Below are positions 39,021-50,719 of a DNA stretch of 64,000 nt, one piece after another. How positions within the stretch are numbered: position 1 is the stretch's first letter; the number at the start of each line of letters is the position of its first letter. The translations under genes and the position numbers were made by a program. Source of the DNA: Yponomeuta sedellus (taxonomy: Eukaryota > Arthropoda > Insecta > Lepidoptera > Yponomeutidae); NCBI GenBank assembly GCA_934045075.1, contig OW203734.1, positions 10,117,516 to 10,181,515 on the forward strand, in the 5' to 3' direction. Below the pieces are notes generated by a model. That model saw nothing but the letters and a program-made list of their open reading frames with translations. It did not search any database and was not told where the DNA came from.

Positions 39021-39082
39021 ATGTTAAAGCGAAGTGTGAGTAATCGGTCTTTATATGTATAATTATAACTCAACGCTATTAC

Positions 39083-39140
39083 TTGCCCTGGTCCCAAACT
39101 GGGATGCCCTGTGGTTTAGTAACAATACAAGGAAATTATT
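39083..39140. mobile_element. SINE body fragment
   Basis: CTGGTCCCAAACTGGGATGC and CCCTGTGGTTTAGTAAC resemble the body of the SINE at 19460-19662 (CTGGCCCCACACTAGGATAC, CCCTGTG). No tRNA head is present. Confidence 0.5.
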
Positions 39141-39458
39141 TATGCAGGGTCCAACAGTAGGTACACGCTACATCGATGAAAAGATCTCAGACGCTGTAAA
39201 GCAGTTCCCAAGCGGTGGTCCACGAACCATAGCCGGTCCTTGAGAGCCTTAGGAGTCGCCCGCAAAGGGGTTTGCAGCGCATATAAAAGATCTTCACAAA
39301 TCTTGTAGGTATTTTCACAGATAGGTAACCATAAACTAAGCTTAAAGATTGTGATAAAATGTCCACATACAACAGTTTAAGGAAATTTTACCATTCTGTA
39401 AGCATAGTCGGGCTGATTACGGTCTCTAACATACCGCAGCGCAGCCGACTGTACATAC

Positions 39459-39548
39459 CTGTAGGGTTATTTGATGTGTGGTAAGCGTTGGGAAGTGTTT
39501 GTTGGCTGTGAAGACCGCAATGGCGGCGCCCGTGGCGTCCCGGGACGG
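39459..39548 (-). CDS. Ptpmeg2: Ptpmeg2 exon: N-terminal part of SEC14 lipid-binding domain
   Basis: The exon is 90 nt (30 codons), phase 0 at both ends, with acceptor CCTTTCAG and donor GTATGTAC. It encodes PSRDATGAAIAVFTANKHFP followed by TLTTHQITLQ. Human PTPN9 reads RDPTGASIALFTARLHHP and then VQHVVLQ at the same point. It joins directly to FTIL of the upstream exon and GVVYQL of the downstream exon, giving a continuous domain. Confidence 0.96.
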
Positions 39549-39987
39549 CTGAAAGGTAACAACGACGAACAAATCAAGAGAAACAGCTTGATTAACTTCA
39601 TTAATTAAAACACTGAAGACGGCTGAACTCTAACTTTGCGAATTAAATGTCGCGACGTTGAGGGATACTTGTTGGAATTGAGTGACTTCTTCATTCGAGT
39701 TTTGGCTCCAAACAAAGATTATTATTTTAGTTACTTGCCTTTTCCACTTGGATTAGTACTTACTGTACTATAGCTGTGGTTTGTATAGGAACTTATATAG
39801 AATGTTTAAAAGATATCTGTTTAGATAATTAGTGTGAATCAGATCAATCAAACTAGAAATTATTTTAACTCTAAGCCTTTCTACGGTCTCAGCGAAGAAC
39901 TTACTTTAAGCCAAATCCCATTGTTATGGAAGCGTGCATGTGAGCATGCAAAGTAGTTAACTACAAAAAGTATCCGACTAATAAAAG

Positions 39988-40103
39988 AGGTTTGCCTGGA
40001 TCGTGGCAATAGCTAACCCACTAGGGTTTGCTATTGCCACGATCCAGGCAAACCTGCATCCCGGAGAGGTAGACAGACCACTGTCTACCTCTCCGGGATG
40101 CAG
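39988..40103. repeat. Two back-to-back perfect hairpins beside an exon
   Basis: Hairpin 1 has arms 39988-40013 and 40030-40055 (26 bp perfect, 16-nt loop that can itself pair in part). Hairpin 2 has arms 40054-40076 and 40081-40103 (23 bp perfect, 4-nt loop). They overlap by two bases. Hairpin 2 ends 14 bp from the splice donor edge of exon 40118-40339. In the pre-mRNA both hairpins would form directly downstream of that donor. Arms are uninterrupted, so they are recent. Confidence 0.92.
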
Positions 40104-40117
40104 GGGTCTGTACTGAC

Positions 40118-40339
40118 CAGTATAGTAAATTTCCCAGTCTCCAGCTCAGTCTTCAGCGGATCGGTGAAGGGCTCGAACTTGCTGAGTCCCTCGCGCCTTC
40201 TGGTGGCCTCGTGCTGCCGCCATAGCGTCTGCGCGCGCGCCACATCGAACTTGCGCGCCAGAAGGAACTTGATCGCGGTGGCACGAGAGACGCACACCGC
40301 CCCGGACTCGCTTAGAGCGTCCAGGAACGCCTTCGTCGC
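40118..40339 (-). CDS. Ptpmeg2: Ptpmeg2 (PTPN9 orthologue), exon with CRAL-TRIO N-terminal helical region
   Basis: PTPN9/MEG2 is a cytosolic, vesicle-associated protein tyrosine phosphatase whose N-terminal SEC14 domain binds phosphoinositides. This 222-nt exon (74 codons, phase 0 at both ends) reads ATKAFLDALSESGAV, then TAIKFLLARKFDVARAQTLW, RQHEATRRREGLSKFEP and ELETGKFTIL. The human protein has ATKQFLEEI, AVKFLMARKFDVLRA, YRETRRKEG and SGKFTIL in the same order. The acceptor is CGTTAAAG (pyrimidine-poor, but fixed by homology) and the donor is GTCAGT. About 20 N-terminal residues must lie on an upstream exon at higher coordinates that I could not find. The open frame continues upstream through a CA-rich intron (CVRACVRVCV), which is not protein. 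The donor is followed by the paired hairpins at 39988-40103. Confidence 0.97.
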
Positions 40340-40389
40340 CTTTAACGAAACGGAGAAGAGCTTTAGTTGGTCAAACATATCTATGTATG

Positions 40390-40458
40390 TACATAAATAT
40401 GTAGACACACATACACGTACACACGCACGCACGCACATACAGACATACGTACATACAT
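40390..40458. repeat. CA/CG-rich dinucleotide-like tract
   Basis: Degenerate (CACACG)/(CATACA) repeats lie in the intron just upstream of the 40118-40339 exon. This is low-complexity sequence only. Confidence 0.8.
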
Positions 40459-40769
40459 GAACCCGGAAAACATTACACTCCCTTCGGCCAGTTGTTAAAA
40501 AGAACAAATCTGTTTTCGCCAAGCAAAACTCTATACAGATTAAAACTCATTCAATAGAGTATACCAGAAAATGAAATACAAAGCCTTACATCTAATAAAA
40601 ATGGCTTACATCTATCTAAGTTTCGCAGTATACAATTAAAACGATCTTATTGCTAAAAAGGTCCCTTTCAAGACAACTTTAGGTTGAATAGAACTGAAAG
40701 AGAGAAGGTAGGTAAAATATACTGGGGTATATAAATTAATACTAAATTAATAACTTTCACACAACCCAA

Positions 40770-40860
40770 TCAACCGTCCTGGTCCCAAAGTAGGATGCCC
40801 TGGTCCCAATGAAGAATACCCTGTGCTATAGTAACCAAGCAAGGACAAATATATTGAATA
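40770..40860. mobile_element. SINE body fragment with internal duplication
   Basis: CCTGGTCCCAAAGTAGGATG and then CCCTGGTCCCAATGAAG show the family core twice in tandem, related to the bodies at 19460-19662 and 39083-39140. No tRNA head is present. Confidence 0.45.
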
Positions 40861-41767
40861 ATGGAGTGCCCATATAGAACTTTCAACCGAAGTGGCAAAC
40901 TAACCGCTAATCAAAACCTAGGATCTATTGTAGATTTAAGCCACCTGCTCCGATGATAAATGATTGACAATAGGTGGAGCTTAACATTAAATAATGGAAA
41001 ATAGCAGTTGAGCACTGCCTGTAGTCGAGAGGACTGGTAGTAAATGAGTTGGAAAGTGAACCGTACCCGCAATAGTCTGAGAAGTCGCCGAAAGAACTCC
41101 GAATCCATCTTTCTCATGAACTCCTGATCCATAGTTACGGCAAGCCGTGTAATCACAGTCTATTTAGCAACTCGTTTGATTTCACTTGTTTCGTCACACT
41201 TTCCTCGAAACAATATCACTGGCCGCACGCCTCTAAGGTACTGGACTGAATCCCAAATTACGTTACGTTCCGTTGTTAACGCGGCTAAGGCGATTAGAAA
41301 ATGTTTATTGTTCACGCGGCGACGACGTGACGAAGGGATCACCGCGATTTTGTCAAACGCGAACAAATTAGCCAAGCGTATTGCCGGAGAAGAGGAACCG
41401 ACTGGCCTTCTAGCAATGGACGGGATTGAATACATAATGCATGTGAATGCAAATACGGCGTCGAGACTCGAGTCGGGTTAATTCTTCCGGGATGTGTATC
41501 CTGTGGGGGCCCGCCGGGTATTTAGTATGCTCAGTATGAGCGGGCACGCACGCGCCCTCAGCACGATAGCAAGAGTACAGCGTGCCAGAGTTACGTCATC
41601 GAACCCAACGTACTAGCGCCCGTACACTTTATCTACGCCTCTGTGACCATAATAAATAGAATGTTTGTTTCCAATTTTACTATCGGAAACAATTCGCAAA
41701 TAGAATCAGCGATAAGAAAATGTGATAATTTAGGTGTTAAAATACTAGTGCTGCACCATACTAAAGT
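40861..41767. other. Upstream Ptpmeg2 intron or 5' flank, unassigned
   Basis: Open frames of 81-101 codons occur on both strands (40911-41481), but none resembles a known protein. The missing first coding exon of Ptpmeg2 should lie somewhere above 40,340, and I could not identify it here. Confidence 0.4.
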
Positions 41768-41957
41768 AGTCTGTTAGCTTTTAGCTTATACCTCGGCTAC
41801 TATCGGAGAATTATCGGAACTAATATGAAACTTATTACAAAACTATTTATACATAACTTTTCAAAATAAAGCAGGAAGTAGTATTACACTCATGCGCTTT
41901 CGGGGAAATCCGAAGCCTACTCTAGAGCCCGAGGTATATTCTAAAAGCTAACAGACT
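41768..41957. mobile_element. 190-bp MITE
   Basis: Ends 41768-41798 and 41927-41957 are imperfect inverted repeats of about 31 bp (AGTCTGTTAGCTTTTAG at the outer edge, then TATACCTCGG). The centre is AT-rich and non-coding. The flanking duplication is not clear. Confidence 0.75.
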
Positions 41958-43664
41958 GTATGCCTAGGTATGTAATTTCAATATTTGCATGAAACGCAAG
42001 ATTGACCAAATAATAATCGTTTGTAAATGATAACCAAAACAAGTTTGATACAAACGGGTTGTACCTTTAATATCTACCTGAATGAAACTTACCGATAAAA
42101 ATACAAATAACAAATAAATCGCAAATTTATCGATAATTGCGTACCTAACAAGCTTAACTTGCCAGTAATTTGTGGTTACATTGCGGTGATATTGCGCATC
42201 GTGGTATTACCGCCACCTGCATTACTTCATCAGGCTTGACTGAATGTAATATAACATCAAAATCTAAGACGTGAATTATTTCAGTGCAATATTTTGTATA
42301 CCAAACATTACGAACATTAATGATATATCAGTAGGAGTAAAAGCCTCGAATGATAAATCAAGACTTCTTATTAACGTCGGCGTCCAGGAGGAAAGTCGAC
42401 GTGGGCTGTATTTAACACCCCAGCATGTTGGTTTCCTGCATTCATGTATTTGGATTTGGTGTAATAGACCATCACTTTTCCCTGGATACAATTCTTTTTA
42501 ATCCTCCAAACAAGACCTTGTAAGAGGAAGGTGAGCCCGGGAATCATATACTATGTTGCGTAGGCGAGTTTTGCAAAGGTTCTTCCATTACGGTCGTTCT
42601 TTCTATTGGAAACGATGGGAAATCATGGCTACATTTAAAACAATAGAATAGAAGATTATTACAGAGAATTTGTTTCTTTATAAATTCGTAGGATTTTTCT
42701 TACACCAAAATTAGACTTTTATCAATCTAAAACACAATTAGCCATTTCTTAATCACAAGCGCACGCACGATCGCTCGAAGACGGCTCCACGGTAAAACTG
42801 TCACTCAGCCGTGATATTTGCACAATTGGCAAGTAAACAGTCAACAACACGGGATATACCACGTTTTCGTTCGATACACGCCTCTATACAGTACGCAAAA
42901 AGCTATTGTAGGAGAGAGCTCGAGTTACACTGTATTTACATCGACTCTATCATGGATCGATTCGAACAATCGACGTCGCTGACCGAGAGCCTATACATCG
43001 CTAGAGTTGGCATACGTCCCGTATATACGGGACTGTCACCGTATTTGATCATCCCGTCCCGTATTTGTCTCGTATTTTGACAAAATACGGATTTAGTAAT
43101 TTATATACGTGTGGATTTATTTTTGGTTTGGTTAGCTTTAAGTTTGGTTAGGTTTAAGTGGATTGATCTTTTTAGTTGAACGATGAAATTCATATGCAAA
43201 TAACCACACGGAAAATCTGTTAAAAACACATAATTTGTCCTCTCTCACTATGTAGGTACACATGCGTGCTATGAAGTATGGCGTAGTTGAAACGCCGCGT
43301 GTCGGCGTTGAATATGTTATGAGTTCTGGACATTGGAAGAGAAATCGTCCCGTTTTGGTTCCCAGAAGTTATGGCAACCCTACCTATCGCGATCACTAAC
43401 AGATCCGGAACCGTCAATGGTCTTTGTATCCGTGGCGGATGATTTGTAGCACAGTATGTACGAAAAGTTGAACCATTATTCTGGTGACCGTAGTCCAATT
43501 CTACAACGGCAGGCTCTTCCGCACACCGGGCAATGGACGTAGAAAATATGGTGCAAGTAATTAAGACATACTCGTAAGAGAATAAAAGAATTAAAAGACA
43601 CCTAATTAATGGTTCCCCTAAAAAGAAACTTAGTATTATCGGAAAGAAACATATTATCCTATAC
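41958..43664. other. Unassigned; includes a perfect CCCGTATATACGGG palindrome
   Basis: GTCCCGTATATACGGGAC at 43016-43033 is an 18-bp perfect palindrome, followed within 50 bp by several CCGTATTTG units and CAAAATACGG. This suggests the eroded end of a DNA element. No gene was recognised. Confidence 0.4.
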
Positions 43665-43870
43665 AGCAGGTAGCGCAGTGGGTAGAACAGTGGACTCGCA
43701 AGCGAGACCCAGAATCGATACCAGTCGAGATTATGCCATTCAAAAAGTTGTTAAATTGTCTTATCGTCATAGTTGCGCCCAGCTTAGTACGAGTATAGAC
43801 AGTGCTTAGTGCATTGGGGTGGGAAAACTGTGCATTGACACCAAGTTGACGCAAAACCATAACCAAACGC
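43665..43870 (+). mobile_element. Degenerate tRNA-headed SINE
   Basis: A perfect box A consensus (TAGCGCAGTGG, 43671-43681) is followed 31 bp later by a degenerate box B (GAATCGATACC, 43712-43722). Downstream sequence has no coding capacity. The 3' limit is uncertain. Confidence 0.5.
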
Positions 43871-44004
43871 TTGAACATATTTTCTTGTCGATCTATTGCG
43901 AGTCGGCGAAACGTAACCTTTGCGACTTTTCCAATTCAATGCAAAAGTCCAAAAGATAATAAATGTTACGTTTCATTAGAAGTCTGTAATCATCACATCA
44001 CATT

Positions 44005-44201
44005 TCACACTAATATTATAAAGGCGAAAGTTTGTGAGTGTGAGTGTGAATGTTTGTAACTTCTTCACGTCTAAACGGCTGGAGCGATTTCAATAAAATT
44101 TGGTATGGAGTTAGCTGATATCCTGGATTAACACATAGGATGCGGGAAAATATACAATTGCCATAGGAAAATCGATAAACTGCGGGTAACAACGCGGCTA
44201 G
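44005..44201 (+). mobile_element. Short Helitron-like element, copy 3
   Basis: It begins TCACACTAATATTATAAAGG (preceded by T rather than A) and ends in a degraded hairpin (CTGCGG-GTAACA-ACGCGG), then CTAG followed by T. It shares AAACGGCTGGAGCGATTTCA with copies 1 and 2. The length is 197 bp. Confidence 0.75.
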
Positions 44202-47032
44202 TAGATTTAATATTCATATAACTGTTTCTGCTTATTAATTAAAACCAGAAGCTTTTGCACATTTTTGTGAATTAAATGAGTATGTACAAGCTAAAGAAAA
44301 CCCATTCCATTCCGTTGAACACAAATTCAGAGACGTGAAAAGACAAACAATTCAGAAGAAAGCGGAACGGAAGGTGAAAACTTAAAAGAACATTGTCTGT
44401 TGGGTCTCATTGTCGTTTTTCCAATCGAAAACAAAAGGTTGAATTGAGGAACAAGTGTTCTGCAACTGTATTTAATTAATGGAATGGAAAAATATTTGCA
44501 CTTCTTGTTGGTGTTTCAATTCTAACTAGTGATGTCGAATGCAATGTGAAAAATTCCATCCAATCCCTCCGGCTGCACTTTACATAATTATCTGTACGTT
44601 ATATGATTAAATGCTGAATATCCTATTGTGTAGGATAGACCGGAGGTAAGTGAGTAATTTCGGGTCAATGAAAGCATAATTATTGCTTACCCGCGCGGGT
44701 TCTCAACAACAGATTATCAGATCAATAGTGTACAGGAAACAGCGTTTTCAGTCTTACTTTAAGCACGTAAGGTACGAACAGGGATGATACCTTACCACGA
44801 TTAATAATGTTACAATGACGTGTATTCTTTCTTTCGTTGAATTCGTCTTCGAAATAAAAAATAATACATTTGATGCTGTGAGTGGGAGGGACAGTTAAAA
44901 ATTTGCCTGAAATACGAATTACAAGGCCTCTAAGAAAAAATAACTACCTACTTTGATACTGCTCGACTTGACGATCCAAGCATTTATTAAACATGCTCTC
45001 GACTCAACCTGACAGGAAAAAATAAAGAAATTTGTTTGTCTGTAGTGCCTAATATCGAAAACAACAACTACTGACATGGTGGAAACATTAACGACACACG
45101 TAACAAGTCATTTACATATTACTCGTTGTTGCGTGAACATAGCAGCTAAGAGCGAAAATGTACTACGTGAATACCAAGCCCACCTTCATTAATATCACGT
45201 ATTTGTCAGCGTTGGTGGACAAGTCGTTGTAATAACAGAGTCGCTGAATTTGCGTCACACATTATACCGCAATTAAGGAAGTGAAACAATTATTGTAACG
45301 TATTTCACCTATATCCAGCAGTGGACTAGTGTAACCTGACGACGACTTGTCACCTTTTACGTTACAATAGTGATTTTATAACAGCAACCAATATTTTACA
45401 AGAATGACACATTCACACATCAACTGGGAGATATCAGAGTGTATAATCATACAAATTCAATCACTCATCCGACTCTCCCTGTTCGCAGAAACGACCCGTT
45501 CGCAGAAGCATCATCGATAGTGGGTGGGACACTTTCAATAACGACGTAATATCACTACAGAGTTCTGTTAAATCCATTGTATTCAAATCCCATATTGTGG
45601 GCAATCGGCATAATCCGAAGCACATTGTACATTGAATATTCATAAGCGGTGGAACCGTGACAGGGGTGAACGTTGGTAAATTAAGATACACTCCTCATGT
45701 CAGTGACTCGGGCACGGTCCGCGACGGGCCGCGATGTGTGACAAGCACACAATACGTACGACACGACCCAGCTATCCCAACTCTCCGAAACATACCCGAA
45801 CTCGCGACACGCTCGCATTAGCACTTTGTCTCATTTTCGACTGAAAACGATATCTTCCGTAATCCTATATCCATCATAATGTAAAAACTAACACGTTGTC
45901 GCTAATTCCACATACACGTGCCTACCTAGAGTTCTATACGGGTTTAGGTGGAACTGAGGTGTGCAGGCAGGAAGGAAGCGCCCACTTGAAACTCGCACGG
46001 TCGCTACCGGAAATAGACCGTATATCCCTATAGTTATAGGGATTCATTCTCCACTTTCCGTCAATTTGGCTTTCACGTGGAGCGAGAGTTGCAAGTGGAA
46101 ATTATAAAAGCGTGGGAGGTAAAAAGTGTTCGTAGAATTGTTTCAATAAATTTGCGTAAGTGAGGCGTTATGACGTCATATTATTGGCCTACCGATAATT
46201 AGTCATCTGACGACCGATTTGATTTGAAATGAAAAGGTTTTAATTCAAAGTAGCGCAGAAACTGCTGATTAATGAACGTTACAAGCCAACTAGGTATCCA
46301 ATTCAAAATGTAGATCAAAAAAACTTTAACTTTTGAAGTTTGATAAACGATTGACTGAGAGATACTGGACACCCGCGCCCGGCCACGGACGGAAAACTCA
46401 CAGGGCACTCAATCACGTGCGTAACGAGGTTGGAGGCAAAGAGCAGGGTATCTCCGTCAATCACACTTTAAATAAAACCGCTTAAGTGTTCCCTATTTCC
46501 CCCCATTTGTTTTATTACAAACAAATTACTGGGTCATGAATTGTAAGAAGCTGTAATTTTGTGATAAAGCAATTTGGCTCCTTAACGTCCCCCCAGTCAA
46601 AGAGACACTGAGATTGTCCCACACAAGTTATTGTGTCAGACAGCATCAATTGAAATATCCTCGGCACAAACTGGGAAACAAGTCACGCTTTGCTAGCTAA
46701 TTAGGTATGTGCACATATCTAATGAACAGAAAATGTTCATCGTAAAATGTACATTACGTATGAATTGAAATATTGGCACATTTTATCTACAGGGTGCCTT
46801 CGAATTCGTTCGACGCTTTTTAATTAACGGGACATCCGAATTATAATTTAGAAACATGAAGGCGCAACTATTAAAAACAAATGTCAAAATTTTTGTGCAA
46901 AATTAGTTCACTTAAGCATAAATAAACAATATTACAAAACATAAACGATATCGCATACCGGAGATTGCGTTATACCCTATATACGTGTGATACTCAGTGA
47001 GTTTCGCGAAGTGTTCTATGAATATTTTATTA
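44202..47032. other. Unassigned, with a retroposon tail at 45306-45345
   Basis: ATATCCAGCAGTGGACTAG and CCTGACGACGAC (45311-45343) repeat the tail seen at 14067-14125. A CRE-type palindrome TGACGTCA is at 46171-46178. No gene was recognised. Confidence 0.45.
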
Positions 47033-47830
47033 TTAAATCTTTTCAAAGTACTCTGGTAGAGACCAGACTCTATACGAAGTTTCATGCGTGTGAACTAGTT
47101 TTCGAAACACTTTCCACTCCCCCGGAGGCACCTCGTTTGCAGCATGCTCGCACGCTAACAGTGTATCAACCGGTGGGAATAAAAATTGTATCCTTTTGAA
47201 CAGATTTTTTACTTTCGGAAATACAAAGAAGTCACACAGTGCTAGTTCAGGACTGTAAGGACTGGGTCACCCAGGAGTTTGGCAGGCTTGCTGTCAAGGA
47301 CGTTTAGGACGCGGTGTGCACGGGAGCGTTGTCGCGGTGGAGCAGTAGCCTGCGGAGCCTTGTGTATTGTCTCTTGTTATTCACAAAAGGGAAGTGCCAA
47401 ACATTTGGTAGTTCTTTGGTTCCGTAAAGGAATTATACCAAATAGCCAGTCAAATTTAAAAAGCTCGCGATAAAAATCATACCGCCGCTTTGATTGCTTC
47501 ATTTTCGTAGGCGTTGATTCTTTTTAAAACATCCGAACTGTCGACTGGCGCTTCGTTTCTGGATCCAGGACTCTTCACATGCAATGATGTGGAAAACAAT
47601 CCGAGACGAGTTTCTTTTTAATTTAAATTTGCTTATCATAACACCCCACCATTCCAGCCGGGCCTGTATCGGGCCATGTGAGTTAAACTATCCTCCTCAC
47701 GCAGAGATGCACGTCTAGAGTCGTCGTGAAGACTTTCCGATCCAATCTGCAGTATGTGCTGAATCTCCTGATACATAATTCGCCTATTGTCTTGGATTAA
47801 ACTTTTCAACCGTAACAGTCGTCAAAGGCT
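47033..47830 (-). pseudogene. Decayed mariner-family transposase
   Basis: On the minus strand the catalytic-region block RLLLHRDNAPVHTA is readable near 47,320-47,360. It is followed in shifted frames by ALCDFFVFPKVKNLFKR and a C-terminal block that ends PEYFEKI and a stop at 47033-47035. Upstream, an N-terminal helix-turn-helix-like block (RRIMYQEIQHILQIGSESLH) can be traced near 47,740-47,790 with frameshifts. This order matches Tc1/mariner DD34D transposases. Many stops and indels make it a relic. It differs clearly from the better preserved copy at 49671-50719, so it belongs to another mariner lineage. Confidence 0.65.
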
Positions 47831-49298
47831 GACTACTTCTGTTCATCCTTGATGGCCAGATGTCATTTTTTTTTCGTAATAAGATACTTTCTGAGTAGCC
47901 TGGTATAGGGAGTGGTGTAAAGAATGGATTGGATAACCTAAATTTTGTATCGATAAATTAAGTCACTCCAAACCATTAATAATAAAAACTTTTACTATCG
48001 TCAAATCGTGTGAAATGTCGCAACATCTTTTGAGGATCGGAGCGGTACCTACGCATTTTACAATACACCCCTCCCACCCACCCTTAAAATAACTGAGTAC
48101 AGAGCACGTAAAGGTCGATGCGATGTCGACTGTGCCTGGGCGTAAGTGCGTGAAAATATACACCCATTTTCTCGTCCGCTGATCTACTGTTAACAGATGT
48201 TGTTTATATTTGTAGCTGTTAACAGTGAACACATTTTCAGTGTACGGTAAATCGGGGCTTAATTTTCCACGGACCACATAACATCGTCAGTGACGTGGCT
48301 GCGGTGGTCAAGGGATCTGTCACCACTCACTACCGGTGAGTCGTAGATGAGTGAGGGAGGACGCGGCGAGCGGCGCGGGAGGCCGGATGTCGCGGCCGGT
48401 CGTCGACCGAGCAATCGATAGTGAATTCTATTTCCGAAGTAAGCTGCCTCTCGTACCGTTAAACGCGAGATGTAAACTACAGGCCGACCGTCTAAAGCGC
48501 GACGCACGGACGGACGAGCGCGGAGCCCTTTTAATTCACTTCCATCCAATCATCAACCCTGATGAGGATTCCTCTTCCTCAAAATGAGGAATTTCCTCAT
48601 ATATTTTCGGTTCTTCATCCTCTTCGTCAAAATTGATTTAAAAAAATCCTTTTCCTTGTATTTTAAACGGAATTTTATAGGAAGGAAAGTTATAAGATTT
48701 GTTGAAACGAAATGTGTGAGGGAGAAATAGAGAGAAGTCTCCTGCAACCTCTTCCTCTTAGTCTGCCAGATTCCTCATCCTCATCCTATTCCTCAAATAC
48801 GATTTAAAAACAATCCTCTTCCTCATAACAAGTTCCTCAACAACTCTAATCCAAAGTGTACTGAAGCGATGGGACATACATAGCCCACAGATGAGACGGG
48901 GCCAGGATGTGCACTCCATACGACGCGTCGCGTCTTTTCTGCGCCTTCGTCCCAGGTCCGTCCTGTGTTCCCCTAGGCTCAAGTACCAATGAAGTTTCAT
49001 TTCACATTTGCATCTAGTGATTGGGGTGCGTGTAGACCGTCTGCTCCACCTAGTCGTAGATTCTAAAGCATTGCAGCAATGTTGTAAGGCTTAGAACGTT
49101 ACTGACGCCAGATGGCGTCACACACCCAAACGCCCATAAGAATTTTTCATATCAAATGAAAAATCCTCAGCATAGGATGGCATGGCTCGTCAATAACAAC
49201 TTTGACACTGGTCAAATTATTTCGTTCTCATCTGACCTTGTACTGTAGACGCAAAAAAAGAAACGTGCCTTGCCCCTACAGCACGACACTTGTTTATT
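47831..49298. other. Unassigned, with a GC-rich island at 48,340-48,535
   Basis: The island (GGACGCGGCGAGCGGCGCGG and neighbours) stands out from AT-rich surroundings and holds open frames on both strands (78 and 96 codons) that shadow each other. It could be a promoter or first-exon region, possibly of Ptpmeg2, but no start codon, donor and conserved peptide coincide. TTCCTC-rich sequence at 48,560-48,840 is simple-sequence-like. Confidence 0.35.
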
Positions 49299-49399
49299 AA
49301 AAACCTATTTAGAGTCTAAAAAATTCACCCATGTCGGGATTCAAACCCGCGACCTCTGGCTATCCGTGCCGTGAATTTTTAGCCTCTAAATAGGTTTTT
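49299..49399. mobile_element. Foldback element enclosing a tRNA-like box B
   Basis: Arms 49299-49328 and 49371-49399 (AAAAACCTATTTAGAG at the outer edge) are inverted repeats with one indel and one mismatch. The 42-bp centre, read on the minus strand, contains GGGTTTGAATCCCGACATG, a tRNA T-arm/box B. It has no box A, so it is not a tRNA gene. Confidence 0.65.
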
Positions 49400-49670
49400 A
49401 AAAGTTGTTCTTAGCACAGGTTAGTGCATTAAAAAAAGAATATAACTTGTTTATTAGCTTAAGAGCAATTTTTTCTTAGGGTAGGGGCTTTCCTCCCTCC
49501 CAAACCTGGAACCCCTACGCTGCGCGTGGCCCGACACGCACTTGACACAATATGCAGTTAGATGTATGTTTAGCACGTATAAATTAAAATTTTCAAATCG
49601 TGTTTAAAAACGTTTTATACATTCTGTGTACTAAGTATCGGGAATTTGCCAATAAAACAAAAAATACAAA

Positions 49671-50719
49671 TTATTCAAAGTAGGCCCCATCGCTTGCAAT
49701 ACAACATCTCCACGGCTTCACCCAGTCTTTCATACATTTTTCATAGGCTATTTGCGGTATGGCCTTTAGCTCATTCAGCGAATTTTCTTTTATGGCTTCT
49801 ATCGACTCAAAACGTTTTCCTCGAAGTGGTAATTTTAACTTGGGAAATAAAAAAATTCAGACGGAGCCATATCAGGTGAATACGGTGCTTGGTCGAGAAC
49901 TTTTGTTGAATTTTTCGCTAAAAAGTCTTTCACTGTAATGGCTGTGTGTGATGGTGCATTATCATGGTGCAGCATCCATGAGTTGTGTTGCCACAAATGT
50001 GGACGTTTTCGGCGGATACTCTCACGCAAACGCTTCATGACGCCTAAATAATATTCTTTATTCACTGTTTTTCCCTCTGGAAGGAATTCGGGGTAAACCA
50101 TACCACGGTAGTAAAAAAAAACTGTCAGCATCACCTTGATTTTGGAGCGACTTTGCCGCGGTTTTTTGGGTTTCGGATCGTTTTCGAGACGCCATTCTGA
50201 AGACTGTTGGCTTGTTTGCATGTCGTACTCATAAACCCATGTCTCGTCGCTAGTTATTATACGTTTTATAAAGGTCGGATCCGTAGAAGCTCGGGAAACC
50301 ATGTCTTCAGCGACATGCTTTCGCTGCGCTTTTTGAACAAAATTGAGCTCTTTTGGAACTAGTCGAGCGGCGACGCGTTTCATGCCTAAAATGTCAATGA
50401 GAATGTTGTGGACGGACTTAAAAGATATGTTCACCTCACTAGCCAACTCTCTCAGACTCATACGTCGATTTTCGAGCACTAGCTTCTTGATTCTGTCGAT
50501 GTTTTCTTTGGTCATAGCGGTTGAAGGTCTACCAGAACGAGGCAAGTCTACTACTACTTCTCGGCCTTCTTTAAAAGCCTTATACCATTCATAACCCCTT
50601 GTTTTCGATAAACACGATTAGCCGTAGGTATTTCGCAACATTTTTAGTGATTCACCACATGAAATATCATTTGAAACACAAAATTTAAGGCACACTCTTT
50701 GTTCAACAATATTTTCCAT
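49671..50719 (-). pseudogene. mariner transposase, nearly full length, three inactivating changes
   Basis: The start codon is at 50719 (MENIVEQRVCLKFCV) and the final block ends ASDGAYFE and a stop at 49671-49673. The total is about 349 codons, the usual mariner length. An N-terminal paired-type DNA-binding region (RRMSLRELASEVNISFKSVH), the first catalytic Asp in SDETWVYEYD, the second in HHDNAPSHTA and the region of the third in YSPDMAPSEFF are all visible. Breaks: an in-frame stop (TAA) after LRNTYG near 50620; a glutamate where the DD34D signature has its third aspartate (APS-E-FF); and a one-base loss in a T-run directly after it, which shifts frame to a stop (PS-stop) at about 49835. 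The rest is readable in the next frame as KLKLPLRGKRFESIEAI. Terminal inverted repeats were not identified with confidence. Confidence 0.9.

Noticed and set aside
40340..40522. N-terminal extension of the Ptpmeg2 exon frame (MAKTDLFFLTTG...CVRACVRVC)
   Set aside because: The conserved protein starts at ATKAFL just after an AG acceptor. The upstream part is a translated CA-rich intron tract.
48259..48587. 96- and 78-codon frames in a GC island, possible Ptpmeg2 first exon
   Set aside because: No combination of start codon, donor and conserved N-terminal residues could be found. Left as a GC-rich island only.
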